13,888 nt of DNA from Prevotella sp. UBA7782 (GCA_002480935.1 DLDC01000013.1:1-13888); one strand, 5' to 3'; shown: positions 1-9,091, numbered from the stretch's first letter. Translations and numbers: made by a program. Notes: generated from the letters alone by a model not told the origin.

Positions 1-1662
1 GGTGTCGGCATACATGATGACCTTTCCGTTGACGTTACGAGCCGCTCTTCCGGCGGTCTGCGTGAGCGAGCGGTGCGAGCGCAAGAAGCCCTCTTTGTCG
101 GCATCCAGTATGGCCACGAGCGACACCTCAGGCAGGTCGAGACCCTCGCGCAGCAGGTTGACGCCCACCAGCACGTCGAACACTCCGGCCCGCAGGTCGT
201 TCATAATCTTCACGCGGTCTAGCGTAGCCACGTCACTATGGATGTAGTTGGCACGCACGCCATGGTCCAGCAAATACTCCGTGAGCTCCTCGGCCATGCG
301 CTTGGTGAGCGTGGTGACGAGCACGCGCTCATTGCGTTTGCACCGGGTGAGAATCTCATCCATGAGGTCGTCTATCTGATTTTCAGACGGTCTTACCTCT
401 ATCTCAGGGTCTAGCAAGCCCGTGGGGCGGATGATTTGCTCCACCACGACGCCTTCAGCCTCTCGCAGCTCATAGTCGGCAGGCGTGGCCGAGACGTATA
501 TCACCTGGTTTATCATGCTGTGAAACTCATCGAACTTGAGCGGACGGTTGTCGAAGGCGGCCGGAAGGCGGAAGCCATACTCCACAAGATTCTTCTTACG
601 GGCACGGTCACCGCCATACATGGCGTTGATTTGCGGCACGCTCACGTGGCTCTCGTCGATCACCATGAGATAATCTTTCGGAAAGAAATCGAGCAGGCAG
701 TAAGGTCGCTGACCCGCCTTGCGCCCGTCGAAGTATCGGCTGTAGTTCTCAATGCCCGAGCAATGGCCCAGTTCCTTGATCATCTCCATGTCATACTCTA
801 CGCGTTCCTTGATGCGCTGGGCCTTGATGGTGTCGCCCAGTTGGGTAAAGTAGTCCACCTGTTTCACCAGGTCGTCTTGTATCTCACGTATGGCATGATC
901 GGTCTGCTCCTTCGACGTGACGAACAGATTGGCCGGATATATCTCATAATCCGTGAACGACGCGATGCGGTGAAAGGTTATCTCGTCGAGCTCCTCTATG
1001 CTGTCTATCTCATCATCCCACCACGACACGCGCAGGATGTTGTCACTGTAGGCCAGCGCGATGTCCACCGTGTCGCCCTTCACCCTGAAGTTTCCGCGCT
1101 TCAGCTCTACGTCGTTGCGCACGTAGAGCGCGTCAACCAGACGGCGCAGAAAGGCGTTGCGATCCAGCTTCTGCCCCTGCCGAATCTTGATGACGCCCTC
1201 CGAGAGAGCCACCGGGCCGCCCATGCCGTAGATGCACGACACCGACGACACAACAATGACATCGCGGCGCCCCGAGAGCAAGGCCGATACGGCCGAGAGC
1301 CGCAGCCGGTCTATCTCCTCATTGATGGCCAGATCCTTCTCTATATAGGTGTCGGTGGTAGGCAGATAAGCCTCCGGCTGATAATAATCGTAGTAGGAAA
1401 CATAATATTCTACGGCATTATGGGGGAAGAAGCCCTTCATTTCCTCATACAACTGTGCCGCCAGCGTCTTGTTATGACTAAGCACCAGAGTGGGCTTATT
1501 GACGTTGGCAATGACATTGGCCACGGTGAAGGTCTTGCCGGAACCCGTCACTCCGAGCAGCACCTGCGCCTTGTCGCCGCGCCTGATGCCGTCGGTAAGC
1601 TCGCGGATAGCCTCGGGCTGGTCGCCCGTGGGCTGAAATTTAGATGTTAGCTGAAAGTCCAT
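1..1662 (-). CDS. uvrB: UvrABC excinuclease subunit B (UvrB), 3' end outside the window
   Basis: UvrB is the damage-verifying helicase-like subunit of nucleotide excision repair. It is loaded onto DNA by UvrA, opens the strands around the lesion and recruits the UvrC nuclease. The minus strand reads as 554 codons beginning [19 protein letters not shown]. Visible motifs are Walker A GVTGSGKT (about residues 37-44), the tyrosine-rich beta-hairpin that inserts into DNA ([16 protein letters not shown], about 86-101), the DEAD-like box DESH (336-339), LREGLD (504-509), [10 protein letters not shown] just after it, and the helicase motif VI-type QTAGRAARN (535-543). The family is usually about 670-680 residues, so roughly 120 residues are cut off by the window edge, including the C-terminal UvrC-binding UVR motif. 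The start at 1660-1662 is chosen because the typical UvrB N-terminus begins there and a promoter box lies 10 bases upstream. Identification is essentially certain. Confidence 0.98.
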   Translation of the reverse strand, partial: MDFQLTSKFQPTGDQPEAIRELTDGIRRGDKAQVLLGVTGSGKTFTVANVIANVNKPTLVLSHNKTLAAQLYEEMKGFFPHNAVEYYVSYYDYYQPEAYLPTTDTYIEKDLAINEEIDRLRLSAVSALLSGRRDVIVVSSVSCIYGMGGPVALSEGVIKIRQGQKLDRNAFLRRLVDALYVRNDVELKRGNFRVKGDTVDIALAYSDNILRVSWWDDEIDSIEELDEITFHRIASFTDYEIYPANLFVTSKEQTDHAIREIQDDLVKQVDYFTQLGDTIKAQRIKERVEYDMEMIKELGHCSGIENYSRYFDGRKAGQRPYCLLDFFPKDYLMVIDESHVSVPQINAMYGGDRARKKNLVEYGFRLPAAFDNRPLKFDEFHSMINQVIYVSATPADYELREAEGVVVEQIIRPTGLLDPEIEVRPSENQIDDLMDEILTRCKRNERVLVTTLTKRMAEELTEYLLDHGVRANYIHSDVATLDRVKIMNDLRAGVFDVLVGVNLLREGLDLPEVSLVAILDADKEGFLRSHRSLTQTAGRAARNVNGKVIMYADT

Positions 1663-1671
1663 TGCAACTTG

Positions 1672-1679
1672 CAAAATTA
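1672..1679 (-). promoter_or_regulatory. uvrB promoter, -7 element TAATTTTG
   Basis: On the minus strand the bases read TAATTTTG, a perfect match to the Bacteroidota -7 consensus TAnnTTTG. The box ends about 10 bases before the uvrB start codon, so the predicted mRNA leader is only a few bases long. I see no convincing -33 TTTG at the expected 19-21 base distance. No LexA-like operator is obvious here. Confidence 0.55.
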
Positions 1680-1741
1680 CTAAAATAATCCATATACCGA
1701 CTGATTAATAGCCATTTTTTACTAAAATTCGCTCTACAAAC

Positions 1742-1772
1742 TTGTTGGTTTATAGAATAATGTGTATTTTTG
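1742..1772 (+). promoter_or_regulatory. Promoter of the bamD operon (TTG - N20 - TATTTTTG)
   Basis: TATTTTTG at 1765-1772 matches the Bacteroidota -7 consensus TAnnTTTG exactly. A TTG at 1742-1744 lies 20 bases upstream, the normal spacing for the -33 element. Transcription should start near 1777-1780, giving a leader of roughly 5-14 bases before the bamD start. This placement also rules out the in-frame TTG at 1770 as a start codon, since it lies inside the promoter. Confidence 0.65.
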
Positions 1773-1790
1773 CATTTCCAAAAGATGAAT

Positions 1791-2615
1791 ATGAAGAAGC
1801 AAATAGGGATGTTCATAGCCGTGGCACTGATGCTTACGGGATGCGCGCGCGAATATAACCAGGTGTATAAAACCACCAACTACGATTATAAATACGAGTA
1901 TGCCAAGCAGTGCTTCGCCAACGGCAAGTACAGCTTTGCCGTGCCCCTGCTGCAAGACCTTGTCACCCTGGAAAAGGGAACAGAGAATGCGCAGGAGTGC
2001 CTCTACATGCTGGCCATGTCAGAATATGGCATGAAAGACTATGACGCGGCCTCAGAGACCTTCAAGAAGTATTATCAGACGTACCCCAGGGGCGAGTATG
2101 CCGAGATGGCCAGCTTCTATGTGGGGCAGAGCCTCTACATGGGCACGCCCGAACCCAGGCTCGACCAGTCGCTCACCGTAGCCGCCATAGCCGCCTTTCA
2201 GGAGTATCGCGACCTCTTTCCAGACGGAAAACTGAAGGACGTAGCCGAGAAAAGGCTCATAGAGCTGCAAGACAAGCTGGTGAAGAAAGAGTATCTCAGT
2301 GCCAAGCTATACTATAACCTGGGCACCTACTTCGGCAACTGCACCAGCGGAGGCAACAACTATGAGGCCTGCATCGTGACATCGCAAAACGCCCTGAACG
2401 ACTATCCCTACTCCAACCTGCGCGAGGATTTTGCCATACTCATCATGAAGAGCAAGTACGAACTGGCCCGCATGAGCGTGGAATCGAAGAAGTTGCAGCG
2501 CTATCAAGATGCCGAAGACGAGTGCTACGGCTTCCTGAACGAATATCCGGACTCGCGTGAGAAAGAAACAGCCGAGCACTTCATAGAGAAATGCAAAGAA
2601 GTAACAAAAAACTAA
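1791..2615 (+). CDS. bamD: Outer membrane protein assembly factor BamD (lipoprotein)
   Basis: BamD is a periplasmic-facing lipoprotein of the BAM complex, which works with BamA to fold beta-barrel proteins into the outer membrane. The protein (274 residues from this start) begins with a Lys-rich signal peptide and a lipobox LTGC, with the lipidated cysteine at residue 18. The body consists of TPR-like helical pairs: YEYAKQCFANGKYSFAVPLLQDL, then YGMKDYDAASETFKKYYQTYP with the GEYAEMASFYVGQSLY stretch, and later ALNDYPYSNLREDFAILIMKSKYELA. The spacing matches the Bacteroidales BamD family, and the length is typical (about 260-280). Start choice: ATG 1791 gives MKKQIG and an AAAAG tract six bases upstream. 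ATG 1785, two codons earlier, is equally in frame and cannot be excluded. It is the first gene of an operon with the omega subunit (25-base gap). Confidence 0.9.
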   Translation: MKKQIGMFIAVALMLTGCAREYNQVYKTTNYDYKYEYAKQCFANGKYSFAVPLLQDLVTLEKGTENAQECLYMLAMSEYGMKDYDAASETFKKYYQTYPRGEYAEMASFYVGQSLYMGTPEPRLDQSLTVAAIAAFQEYRDLFPDGKLKDVAEKRLIELQDKLVKKEYLSAKLYYNLGTYFGNCTSGGNNYEACIVTSQNALNDYPYSNLREDFAILIMKSKYELARMSVESKKLQRYQDAEDECYGFLNEYPDSREKETAEHFIEKCKEVTKN

Positions 2616-2640
2616 ACATATACATATTATAATAGAATAA

Positions 2641-2982
2641 ATGGATTACAAGAAGTCAAAAGCACCGGTAAACACCGTTACCCGCAACCTTCAGGACCTG
2701 TGGAAGGAAACAGGAAACATCTATGAGAGCGTTGCCATCATTGCCAAGAGAGCCAACCAGATAAGCGTGGAGATAAAGCAAGACTTGAGCAAGAAGCTGG
2801 CTGAGTTTGCCTCTTACAACGACTCACTTGAAGAAGTATTCGAGAATCGCGAGCAGATAGAAATATCACGCTACTACGAAAAGTTGCCCAAGGCAACCCT
2901 GCTCGCTACAGAAGAGTTTCTGGAAGGCAACGTCTACTGGCGCGACCCGGCCAACGACAACACAGAAGACTACGCCAAATGA
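2641..2982 (+). CDS. rpoZ: DNA-directed RNA polymerase omega subunit family protein (RpoZ/Rpb6-like)
   Basis: This 113-residue protein carries the omega/Rpb6 signature around residues 28-42 (YESVAIIAKRANQIS). It is followed by a basic and acidic helix (KQDLSKKLAEFASY) and a C-terminal segment with KLPKATLLATEEFLEG (81-96). Omega helps assemble and stabilise the beta-prime subunit of RNA polymerase. The Bacteroidota version diverges from the E. coli protein and is often annotated as hypothetical, but the KRANQI core and its place directly after bamD are characteristic. The ATG follows bamD by 25 bases with no terminator, so the two are co-transcribed. Its stop codon overlaps the next start (ATGA). 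Confidence 0.85.
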   Translation: MDYKKSKAPVNTVTRNLQDLWKETGNIYESVAIIAKRANQISVEIKQDLSKKLAEFASYNDSLEEVFENREQIEISRYYEKLPKATLLATEEFLEGNVYWRDPANDNTEDYAK

Positions 2983-3431
2983 TACAGCGCATACAGTCGG
3001 TATACTTGCTGCTGGCCCTTATCTGCACCATCGTGTGCATGTGCCTGCCCGTCGGAGCATGGCAGCCCGAGGGCATGGGCCTCAACGTTACGCTCTACAA
3101 CCTATGGACGGTGACGGGCGAAGGTAAGCTGGACTTTGCGCCGTGGGCCCTCTTCGCCATATTGCTGGTAAGCTGCCCGTGCATGCTGGCCGCCATCTTC
3201 AGCTATAAAAACCGCATGAGGCAGGCCAGGCTCTGCGTCTTCACCATGCTGCTCATGGTGGGCTGGTACGCCGCCTATGCCATCTTCTCGCAGGTGATAA
3301 CCGTGAAGGGCTCTTTCAGCCCCGACATTGCAGCCGCGCTGCCACTGGTAAACATCATCCTGCTATGGCTGGCCCGGCGAGGCATCATGGCCGACGAGAG
3401 ACTCGTAAGGTCGATGGACCGAATAAGATAA
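2979..3431 (+). CDS. DUF4293 family integral membrane protein
   Basis: A 150-residue membrane protein starting MIQRIQSVYLLLALI, the typical opening of DUF4293 proteins. Four hydrophobic segments are visible at about residues 7-27, 54-74, 85-105 and 117-135, and the tail ADERLVRSMDRIR is the family's conserved end. The function is unknown. The start overlaps the omega gene's stop by four bases (ATGA), indicating translational coupling within the bamD-rpoZ operon. An intrinsic terminator about 100 bases downstream ends the unit. From memory, other Bacteroidales often continue with coaBC and recN at this point; here they are absent. Confidence 0.85.
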   Translation: MIQRIQSVYLLLALICTIVCMCLPVGAWQPEGMGLNVTLYNLWTVTGEGKLDFAPWALFAILLVSCPCMLAAIFSYKNRMRQARLCVFTMLLMVGWYAAYAIFSQVITVKGSFSPDIAAALPLVNIILLWLARRGIMADERLVRSMDRIR

Positions 3432-3529
3432 TGCCCGGTTGGGCCGCAGGATATCCCTCTATGAGGCGATGCCAGCTACCCGAAAATGTCCAAGCGACGT
3501 TATCCATTCACATTACAAATAAACCATTT

Positions 3530-3575
3530 AAGGGGTTGCACCTGACATATCGGGCGCAGCCCTTTTTCTTTTTCT
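3530..3575 (+). terminator. Rho-independent terminator of the bamD-rpoZ-DUF4293 operon
   Basis: The arm AAGGGGTTGC (3530-3539) pairs with GCAGCCCTTT (3556-3565). This makes a stem of about ten base pairs with two G-U wobbles and a 16-base loop. TTTTTCTTTTTCT follows immediately. It lies about 100 bases after the DUF4293 stop codon, in the right orientation to end that operon. Confidence 0.8.
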
Positions 3576-3927
3576 CTCCCTCTCCAGCCTTTCCTCGCCC
3601 CCAATCACACATCTGGCGATACAGCGCAAGCAGATAACAGGGCGGCAATAGGCGTATGACACGCCAACAGGCAGCGTCCTGATTTGCCACACTTTGGATG
3701 TTGTAAGCCCACCATTTTCCGCCTTTTTCTAAAAAAAACGGCCATTAAACCTATTGAAAATCTACAGTTATGCGTCTATAAACATATATGCACGAGCCTT
3801 TTAACGGCATGCGCAGGCCATCATCACGCAAAGCAAAGGGTGATGAACTTGCAAGGAAGAAAGTGCAAAGAAGAACCATGTCGGTAATGACAATCTGCAT
3901 TTAGACTAACTAAAAACAGTATAAAAA
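3576..3927. other. Gene-free region upstream of susC
   Basis: These roughly 350 bases contain no ORF with protein-like composition and no tRNA or rRNA signature. I looked for the Bacteroidota TAnnTTTG box on both strands and found no exact match. The susC promoter is therefore either non-standard, as expected if an ECF sigma factor controls it, or too degenerate to see. The last 30 bases before the start codon are A-rich (for example ACTAAAAACAGTATAAAAA), which suits translation initiation in this phylum. Confidence 0.5.
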
Positions 3928-6900
3928 ATGTACCAAACAAAACCTAAGACAAGACGAAAAGCCACATTCCTACTAGCTATGGGATTGCTGGGAGCGGCTA
4001 CGCCGGCCATTGCAGGACCCATTGTGAGCATGAACCATGAGCAAGAAACAATAGTGCTGAACGTACAGGGAACCACCATTGAGGGTGTTTTCAGATACAT
4101 TGAGCGTCACAGCTCGTATGTATTCGCCTACGACGGTAACGTACGCAACCGCCTGACCGACCAGGTGAACATATCTCTGCGCGGCAGGAATATGGAGACA
4201 CTCATCAGAGAGTTGTGCCAGGCAACCGGTCTGCAATACTCCATCAACGGCAAGCAGGTGCTCATCAAGGAGAAACGGCAGACAGAAAAGCCGCAACAAG
4301 GCAGGCAACCCGCCACGCACAAGGTGAACGGAACCGTGAAAGACGCGAAAGGAGAGCCCCTCATAGGAGCCACCATCATGATAAAGGGAACAGACAAAGG
4401 CACTGTGACCGACCTTGACGGCAACTTCGCCCTCGACATACCCGACGGTGCCACCCTCACCGTGAGCTATGTGGGCTTCAACTCGCAGGACATACGTCCC
4501 GGCGCACAACACTCCTTGAACGTCAACCTGCTCGAAGACAACAACACGCTCAACGAGCTGGTGGTGGTGGGATATGGCAGCGTAAAGAAGCGCGACCTCA
4601 CCGGAGCCGTCTCGTCCGTAAAAAGTGATGACATCGTAAAGACACCTTCTGTCAATGTGATGGAAGCCGTACAAGGCAAGGTGGCAGGATTTGATATTAC
4701 GCAATCGAGTGGTTCGCTCGATTCTGACATGAAGATGACCCTTAGAGGTAACCGTTCTATCTATGGCGACAACAATCCCTTGGTTATCATTGACGGTATG
4801 GAGGGAAGCTTTGACCAGCTGAACCCCAACGACATCGCATCTATAGAGGTGCTGAAGGATGCATCATCAACGGCCATATACGGTGCCGCCGGTGCCAACG
4901 GAGTAATCATCATCACTACGAAATCGCCGGAAAAAGGAAAGTTCAACATAAACTTTGATGGATACGTAGGATTTAACAAGGTGTCGGACTTCCCTGAAAT
5001 CAACAGCGGCCAAAAATATATAGACTTCAGAAGAGAGGCTGCCAAGACAGCAGGCAAATGGAGTTCGGAGGCCGACGACCAGAGCATCTGGCCCAGCTAT
5101 ATGTGGGATTTGATTCAGAACAACCAGTGGGTAGACTGGTATGATCTTGCCACGCAGACAGGAAAGACACAGCAATACAACCTCTCTACCAGCTACTCAA
5201 ACGACAGGATGAGTAGCTTCGTCTCCCTTTCTTATAATAATCGCGAAGGTATTATCAAGGGCGAGGAACTAAAAAGATATTCAGCCCGGGCCAAGTTCGA
5301 CTTCAGAGCCAACAAGATAGTGTCTTATGGCATCAACCTCTTTGCATCTTACCAGGATTATGACGGCCGAGGCAGCAGGGTGTGGAACCGAATTTTGTGT
5401 ACACCTCCACTGGGAACGCCTTACAATGAAGACGGAACACTGAACCTATATCCTGTTGGAGGAAACACCGGCGACATCAATCCGCTGGCTGACAATGCCC
5501 CCGGCGAATATGCACATAACGTGAAGAATCTGCTGGTTCAGCCACAAGCCTACGTAGAACTGACACCCATAAAGGGGCTGAGCTTCAAGAGCGTGATAGG
5601 AGGAAACCTGTCTAATACCAAAACCGGCAATTTTATAGGCAATAACTCTTTCAATGGACTGCAAACAGGGTCATACGCTGAAACGCCCAACACCTTTACC
5701 TATAACTATGAATGGCAGAACATCTTGACCTATAAGTTTAAGATTGGCGAGGCACACGACTTTACCTTGACCGGCGTTACCGATTGGGAGAAGAACAGAA
5801 GAGAAACATCTGATGCCAGGGCTAACATTTTCGACTCCAGCAACTACAGCTATTACAACCTTGGGGCAGGTACTGGTACGCCACAAGTGAGCTCCAGCTA
5901 TGTTCAGAGCCAAAAGATGTCGTATGTTGCCCGTGTAAATTATAGCTTGCTCGGCAGATACTTACTCACTCTGAGCGGCAGATGGGATGGCTCGTCCATG
6001 CTCGCCAAAGGCAATAAATGGGACTTCTTCCCTGCTGTGGCAGCGGCATGGCGAATAAGCGATGAGCCCTGGATGAAAAGCACACAGAGCTGGCTCAGCA
6101 ATCTGAAACTGCGCCTTTCGTATGGTGTTACCGGCAATGCTGGAGCAGCAGAGTATGCCACCATGGCTTACAGCAAAACGGGTATCATAGGCTTCCAGGA
6201 TGTTGGCGAGCCTTACAGCACGTATGGCAAGAACGTGGCCAACCTTGCCTTGGGATGGGAAAAATCGGCCATGACCGACATCGGACTCGATCTGGGCCTG
6301 TTGAAAGGAAGAATTGACGTCGTGGCCGACTGGTACTCGACGCACACACGCAACCTGCTGTTCCAGAGAAGCCTGCCTTATGCAGTAGGAGGCTCTTCAA
6401 CCAGCAACTTCATCATGTGGGACAACGTAGGAAAGACCAAGAACACGGGCTTCGAACTGGCCGTAACAGGACACATCTTTGATACGAAAAACTTTAAATG
6501 GGATGCCACCCTGTCATTTGCAACCAATCACGAAGAGGTGGTAAAAACCACTTCCGACAAGCCTCTGAAGTTTGATGGCTATCAATATCTCATTGTTGGC
6601 CAACCCGTACATACCTATTACATGTATGCTTATGACGGCATCTGGGGCTCCGACCAAGCTGAAGAGGCTGCAAAATATGGTGCCAAGCCAGGACAAATCA
6701 GAGTGGCCGACGTAGACCATAACTATAAGATAGATGCATCCGACTATCAGGTCATAGGGCATGCAGATCCGAAATGGACAGGCAGCCTGACCAATAATTT
6801 TGCCTATAAAGGATTTGACCTGAGCTTGCAGATGATAGCCCGTTGGGGATGGACCATTCCTTATGGCCTGACAGGATGGTACAGGCTGGACGGCATATCT

Positions 6901-7245
6901 CCCTCTCCGGCAATATGCGACTACTGGACCGAAAGCAACCAGGGCGCACGCTACCCGCAGCCCAACATGGACGGCTCAGAAGATCCGCACCAGCACGACA
7001 GCTCTCTCGACTATTTCGACGGGTCTTATGTAAAAATCAAGAACATCACACTGGGTTATACCTTCCCCAAACAGCTGTCACGTAAAATATTTATGGATAA
7101 CCTGCGAGTGTATTTCACCGCCAGCAATCCATTCATATTTGCCAAGTGCAGCTATCTCAAGCACTACGATCTGGAGAAAGGTGGCAACGATGACGACGCG
7201 CCCCTGTCCAAACAGTTTGTGTTTGGTGTAAACATAACCTTCTAA
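3928..7245 (+). CDS. susC: SusC/RagA family TonB-linked outer membrane transporter with N-terminal STN domain
   Basis: A 1105-residue TonB-dependent transporter that takes up a glycan, peptide or other nutrient bound by its SusD partner. Order of parts: signal peptide with cleavage after ATPAIA (residue 29); STN domain at about 40-116, the periplasmic signalling domain of transducing TonB receptors; a linker rich in Gln, Arg and Pro; a carboxypeptidase-regulatory-like beta-sandwich at about 133-203 (GTVKDAKGEPLIGATIMIKG); a TonB-box-like ELVVVGYG (210-217); the plug domain with IDGMEG and YGAAGANGVIIITTK; then the 22-strand barrel to the aromatic C-terminus VFGVNITF. In the plug signature, residue 321 is Ala where Arg is usual (YGARGANG). 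STN-bearing SusC proteins normally signal through a FecR-type anti-sigma factor and an ECF sigma factor, but neither is nearby. The substrate cannot be read from the sequence. The susC symbol marks the family, not a starch specificity. Confidence 0.96.
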   Translation: MYQTKPKTRRKATFLLAMGLLGAATPAIAGPIVSMNHEQETIVLNVQGTTIEGVFRYIERHSSYVFAYDGNVRNRLTDQVNISLRGRNMETLIRELCQATGLQYSINGKQVLIKEKRQTEKPQQGRQPATHKVNGTVKDAKGEPLIGATIMIKGTDKGTVTDLDGNFALDIPDGATLTVSYVGFNSQDIRPGAQHSLNVNLLEDNNTLNELVVVGYGSVKKRDLTGAVSSVKSDDIVKTPSVNVMEAVQGKVAGFDITQSSGSLDSDMKMTLRGNRSIYGDNNPLVIIDGMEGSFDQLNPNDIASIEVLKDASSTAIYGAAGANGVIIITTKSPEKGKFNINFDGYVGFNKVSDFPEINSGQKYIDFRREAAKTAGKWSSEADDQSIWPSYMWDLIQNNQWVDWYDLATQTGKTQQYNLSTSYSNDRMSSFVSLSYNNREGIIKGEELKRYSARAKFDFRANKIVSYGINLFASYQDYDGRGSRVWNRILCTPPLGTPYNEDGTLNLYPVGGNTGDINPLADNAPGEYAHNVKNLLVQPQAYVELTPIKGLSFKSVIGGNLSNTKTGNFIGNNSFNGLQTGSYAETPNTFTYNYEWQNILTYKFKIGEAHDFTLTGVTDWEKNRRETSDARANIFDSSNYSYYNLGAGTGTPQVSSSYVQSQKMSYVARVNYSLLGRYLLTLSGRWDGSSMLAKGNKWDFFPAVAAAWRISDEPWMKSTQSWLSNLKLRLSYGVTGNAGAAEYATMAYSKTGIIGFQDVGEPYSTYGKNVANLALGWEKSAMTDIGLDLGLLKGRIDVVADWYSTHTRNLLFQRSLPYAVGGSSTSNFIMWDNVGKTKNTGFELAVTGHIFDTKNFKWDATLSFATNHEEVVKTTSDKPLKFDGYQYLIVGQPVHTYYMYAYDGIWGSDQAEEAAKYGAKPGQIRVADVDHNYKIDASDYQVIGHADPKWTGSLTNNFAYKGFDLSLQMIARWGWTIPYGLTGWYRLDGISPSPAICDYWTESNQGARYPQPNMDGSEDPHQHDSSLDYFDGSYVKIKNITLGYTFPKQLSRKIFMDNLRVYFTASNPFIFAKCSYLKHYDLEKGGNDDDAPLSKQFVFGVNITF

Positions 7246-7269
7246 CCATCATATAAACAATCCACTTAA

Positions 7270-7274
7270 AGAGG
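7270..7274 (+). promoter_or_regulatory. Shine-Dalgarno-like site of susD
   Basis: AGAGG lies eight bases before the susD ATG, in the 37-base gap after susC. It is separated from the start by a run of A. A recognisable Shine-Dalgarno sequence is uncommon among the other genes here. It supports ATG 7283 as the start. Confidence 0.4.
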
Positions 7275-7282
7275 CAAAAAAA

Positions 7283-9091
7283 ATGAAAAAGATAAAACAC
7301 TTATCAACTGCAGTTGCCTGTGTCATCCTTCTGGCAAGTTGCAGCTTAGACGAATATAACCCTTCTGCCATCTCCACAGACCAGGAATGGAGCACCCAGG
7401 CCGGCTATCAGAAGCTCATCAACGGATGCTACTACGATTTGGTCAGAACCACCTACGGACAGGGTGAGGACACCTACATCATGACATCTGAGGCCGGAAC
7501 AGACATCTGGCAAGACGTAAACGACGGCAGCAAAGGCAACTGGAGCAAGGTTCTTACTTATCCCGCCGACTTCGGTTCTAACGTCAGCATGTTTCAAGAG
7601 GCTTACAACAGCTTCTACAGTTGCGTGAATGAATGCAACGCCGCCATACTCTACGCAACGAAAGTGCAGGGCCTCACAGAGCAGCAAAAAAACGAGCTGT
7701 CGGCAGAAGCTCACTTTCTGAGGGCACATTGCCTGTTTAATATCGTAGAATACTTTGGAGGCAAGTATCTTCCCACAGAGCCTATGACCAAGCCTATCAC
7801 AAGTCTGCCCATGAGCTCTATCAACCAATTCTATGATGTTATACTGTCAGACCTTGAGTTTGCCGAGCAATATCTTCCCGTGACACAGAAAGTAAGAGGA
7901 CATGTAACCCGTGCCGCAGCCTATCATTTGATGGCCAAGGCGGCCCTGACCTACAGTACATACACCGACGGACTGGGAGGCAGCACGCCACTCACGGCAG
8001 AAGAGAGCAACAAATGGCTAAAGAAGGCTAAGGAAGCTGCTGACTACCTCATTGACCACCAGGCCGAACTGGGCGTATCGCTCTATGACACACCGGCCGA
8101 AGTGTTTGCTGATGAAAACAACAAAACCAACAAAGAGGCTCTGTTCGTCGTCACACACTCCTCCATACAAGCCTATAACCCACGCGGCAACTACTATAAT
8201 CGCTCATGGAAGCATTGGGAAGCATATAACAACAGCTCTAGCGGCATCTATCTGAGCGGCATCACACCCAGCTATAATACCGAAATAAACGGCGTGGCAA
8301 CGCACAAACTGGCAAAGGGCAACTGCTATATGGCACCGTCACTCTACATGCTTAATCTTTATGCACCCAACGACACACGCTACGAAGGATTCTTCTTCGA
8401 TACCTATTATATCAATAAAACCGGAACTGACAACACTTATCACTGGACGCAAAGCGACGCTAAGATATGGGGACTTAACGAAAGCAGAGTGGGCAACAGC
8501 GCTTATGACATACAGTTAGGCGATACGGCCATCTATCTGTCTCTGCGCAAGCAGTACTCTCAAGCACAGAAGGATGCATGCCGATATGCCATTTACAACA
8601 TCGCAGACAACTATAAAGATCCGGCCACCCCCGGCAAATTCTATCCCAGCCTGCGTAAGAACAACAACCCGTCGCTCTATGCGGGCACCAACCCGTCAAA
8701 GCCTTACTCATCAGGCGACTGCATAGTATACCGTCTGGCTGAGACTTATCTGCTCAGCGCCGAGATAGACTGGAGGCTGGGCGACAACGCTTCTGCTGCT
8801 CAGAGAATCAATGTCATTCGCAACCGTGCATGTGCCGACCACGACCATTCGATGGATGTAGAGGCTAAGGACATTAATCAGGACTTCCTCCTGGACGAGG
8901 ATGCGCGCGAGCTGATAGGCGAATGGCAGCGCTGGCAAACGCTCAAACGCTTCAGAGCATTCGAAGAACGAATAAAGAAGGCCAATCCGCAGATTGCAGA
9001 CTTCAAGAAAGAATATTATTTCAGGCCTATCATGACTTCAGAATTGCTGCTGATAGACAATGCATCTGAGTATCAGAACCCGGGTTATTAA
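7283..9091 (+). CDS. susD: SusD/RagB family nutrient-binding outer membrane lipoprotein
   Basis: SusD proteins sit as lids on the SusC barrel at the cell surface and capture the substrate. The 602-residue product starts with a signal peptide and lipobox LASC (cysteine 20), then SLDEY. Acidic residues shortly after the cysteine fit the surface-export signal known for Bacteroidota lipoproteins. The helical, TPR-like core shows the family segment AEAHFLRAHCLFNIVEYFGGKYLPTEP, a second part YRLAETYLLSAEIDWRLGD near residue 490, and the C-terminal ELIGEWQRWQTLKRF (family pattern EL.gE..RW.DL.R). The protein is slightly longer than the usual 500-600 residues. It follows susC by 37 bases and the two are certainly co-transcribed. 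No glycoside hydrolase, peptidase or surface glycan-binding protein follows, so substrate class is unknown. Confidence 0.96.
   Translation: MKKIKHLSTAVACVILLASCSLDEYNPSAISTDQEWSTQAGYQKLINGCYYDLVRTTYGQGEDTYIMTSEAGTDIWQDVNDGSKGNWSKVLTYPADFGSNVSMFQEAYNSFYSCVNECNAAILYATKVQGLTEQQKNELSAEAHFLRAHCLFNIVEYFGGKYLPTEPMTKPITSLPMSSINQFYDVILSDLEFAEQYLPVTQKVRGHVTRAAAYHLMAKAALTYSTYTDGLGGSTPLTAEESNKWLKKAKEAADYLIDHQAELGVSLYDTPAEVFADENNKTNKEALFVVTHSSIQAYNPRGNYYNRSWKHWEAYNNSSSGIYLSGITPSYNTEINGVATHKLAKGNCYMAPSLYMLNLYAPNDTRYEGFFFDTYYINKTGTDNTYHWTQSDAKIWGLNESRVGNSAYDIQLGDTAIYLSLRKQYSQAQKDACRYAIYNIADNYKDPATPGKFYPSLRKNNNPSLYAGTNPSKPYSSGDCIVYRLAETYLLSAEIDWRLGDNASAAQRINVIRNRACADHDHSMDVEAKDINQDFLLDEDARELIGEWQRWQTLKRFRAFEERIKKANPQIADFKKEYYFRPIMTSELLLIDNASEYQNPGY

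Noticed and set aside
436..1650. A 404-codon open frame on the plus strand
   Set aside because: It lies wholly antisense to uvrB, whose motifs are unmistakable on the minus strand. The product has no recognisable domain.
1770..1790. TTG start for bamD seven codons upstream
   Set aside because: The TTG is inside the -7 promoter box TATTTTTG and would not be within the transcript; MKKQIG is the normal signal peptide start.
3684..3887. A 67-codon open frame upstream of susC
   Set aside because: Low-complexity, Cys/His-rich translation with no start signal or domain; more likely leader DNA.
4215..4704. Open frames within susC in other frames and on the minus strand
   Set aside because: They overlap the well-supported STN and carboxypeptidase-like domains and have no independent support.
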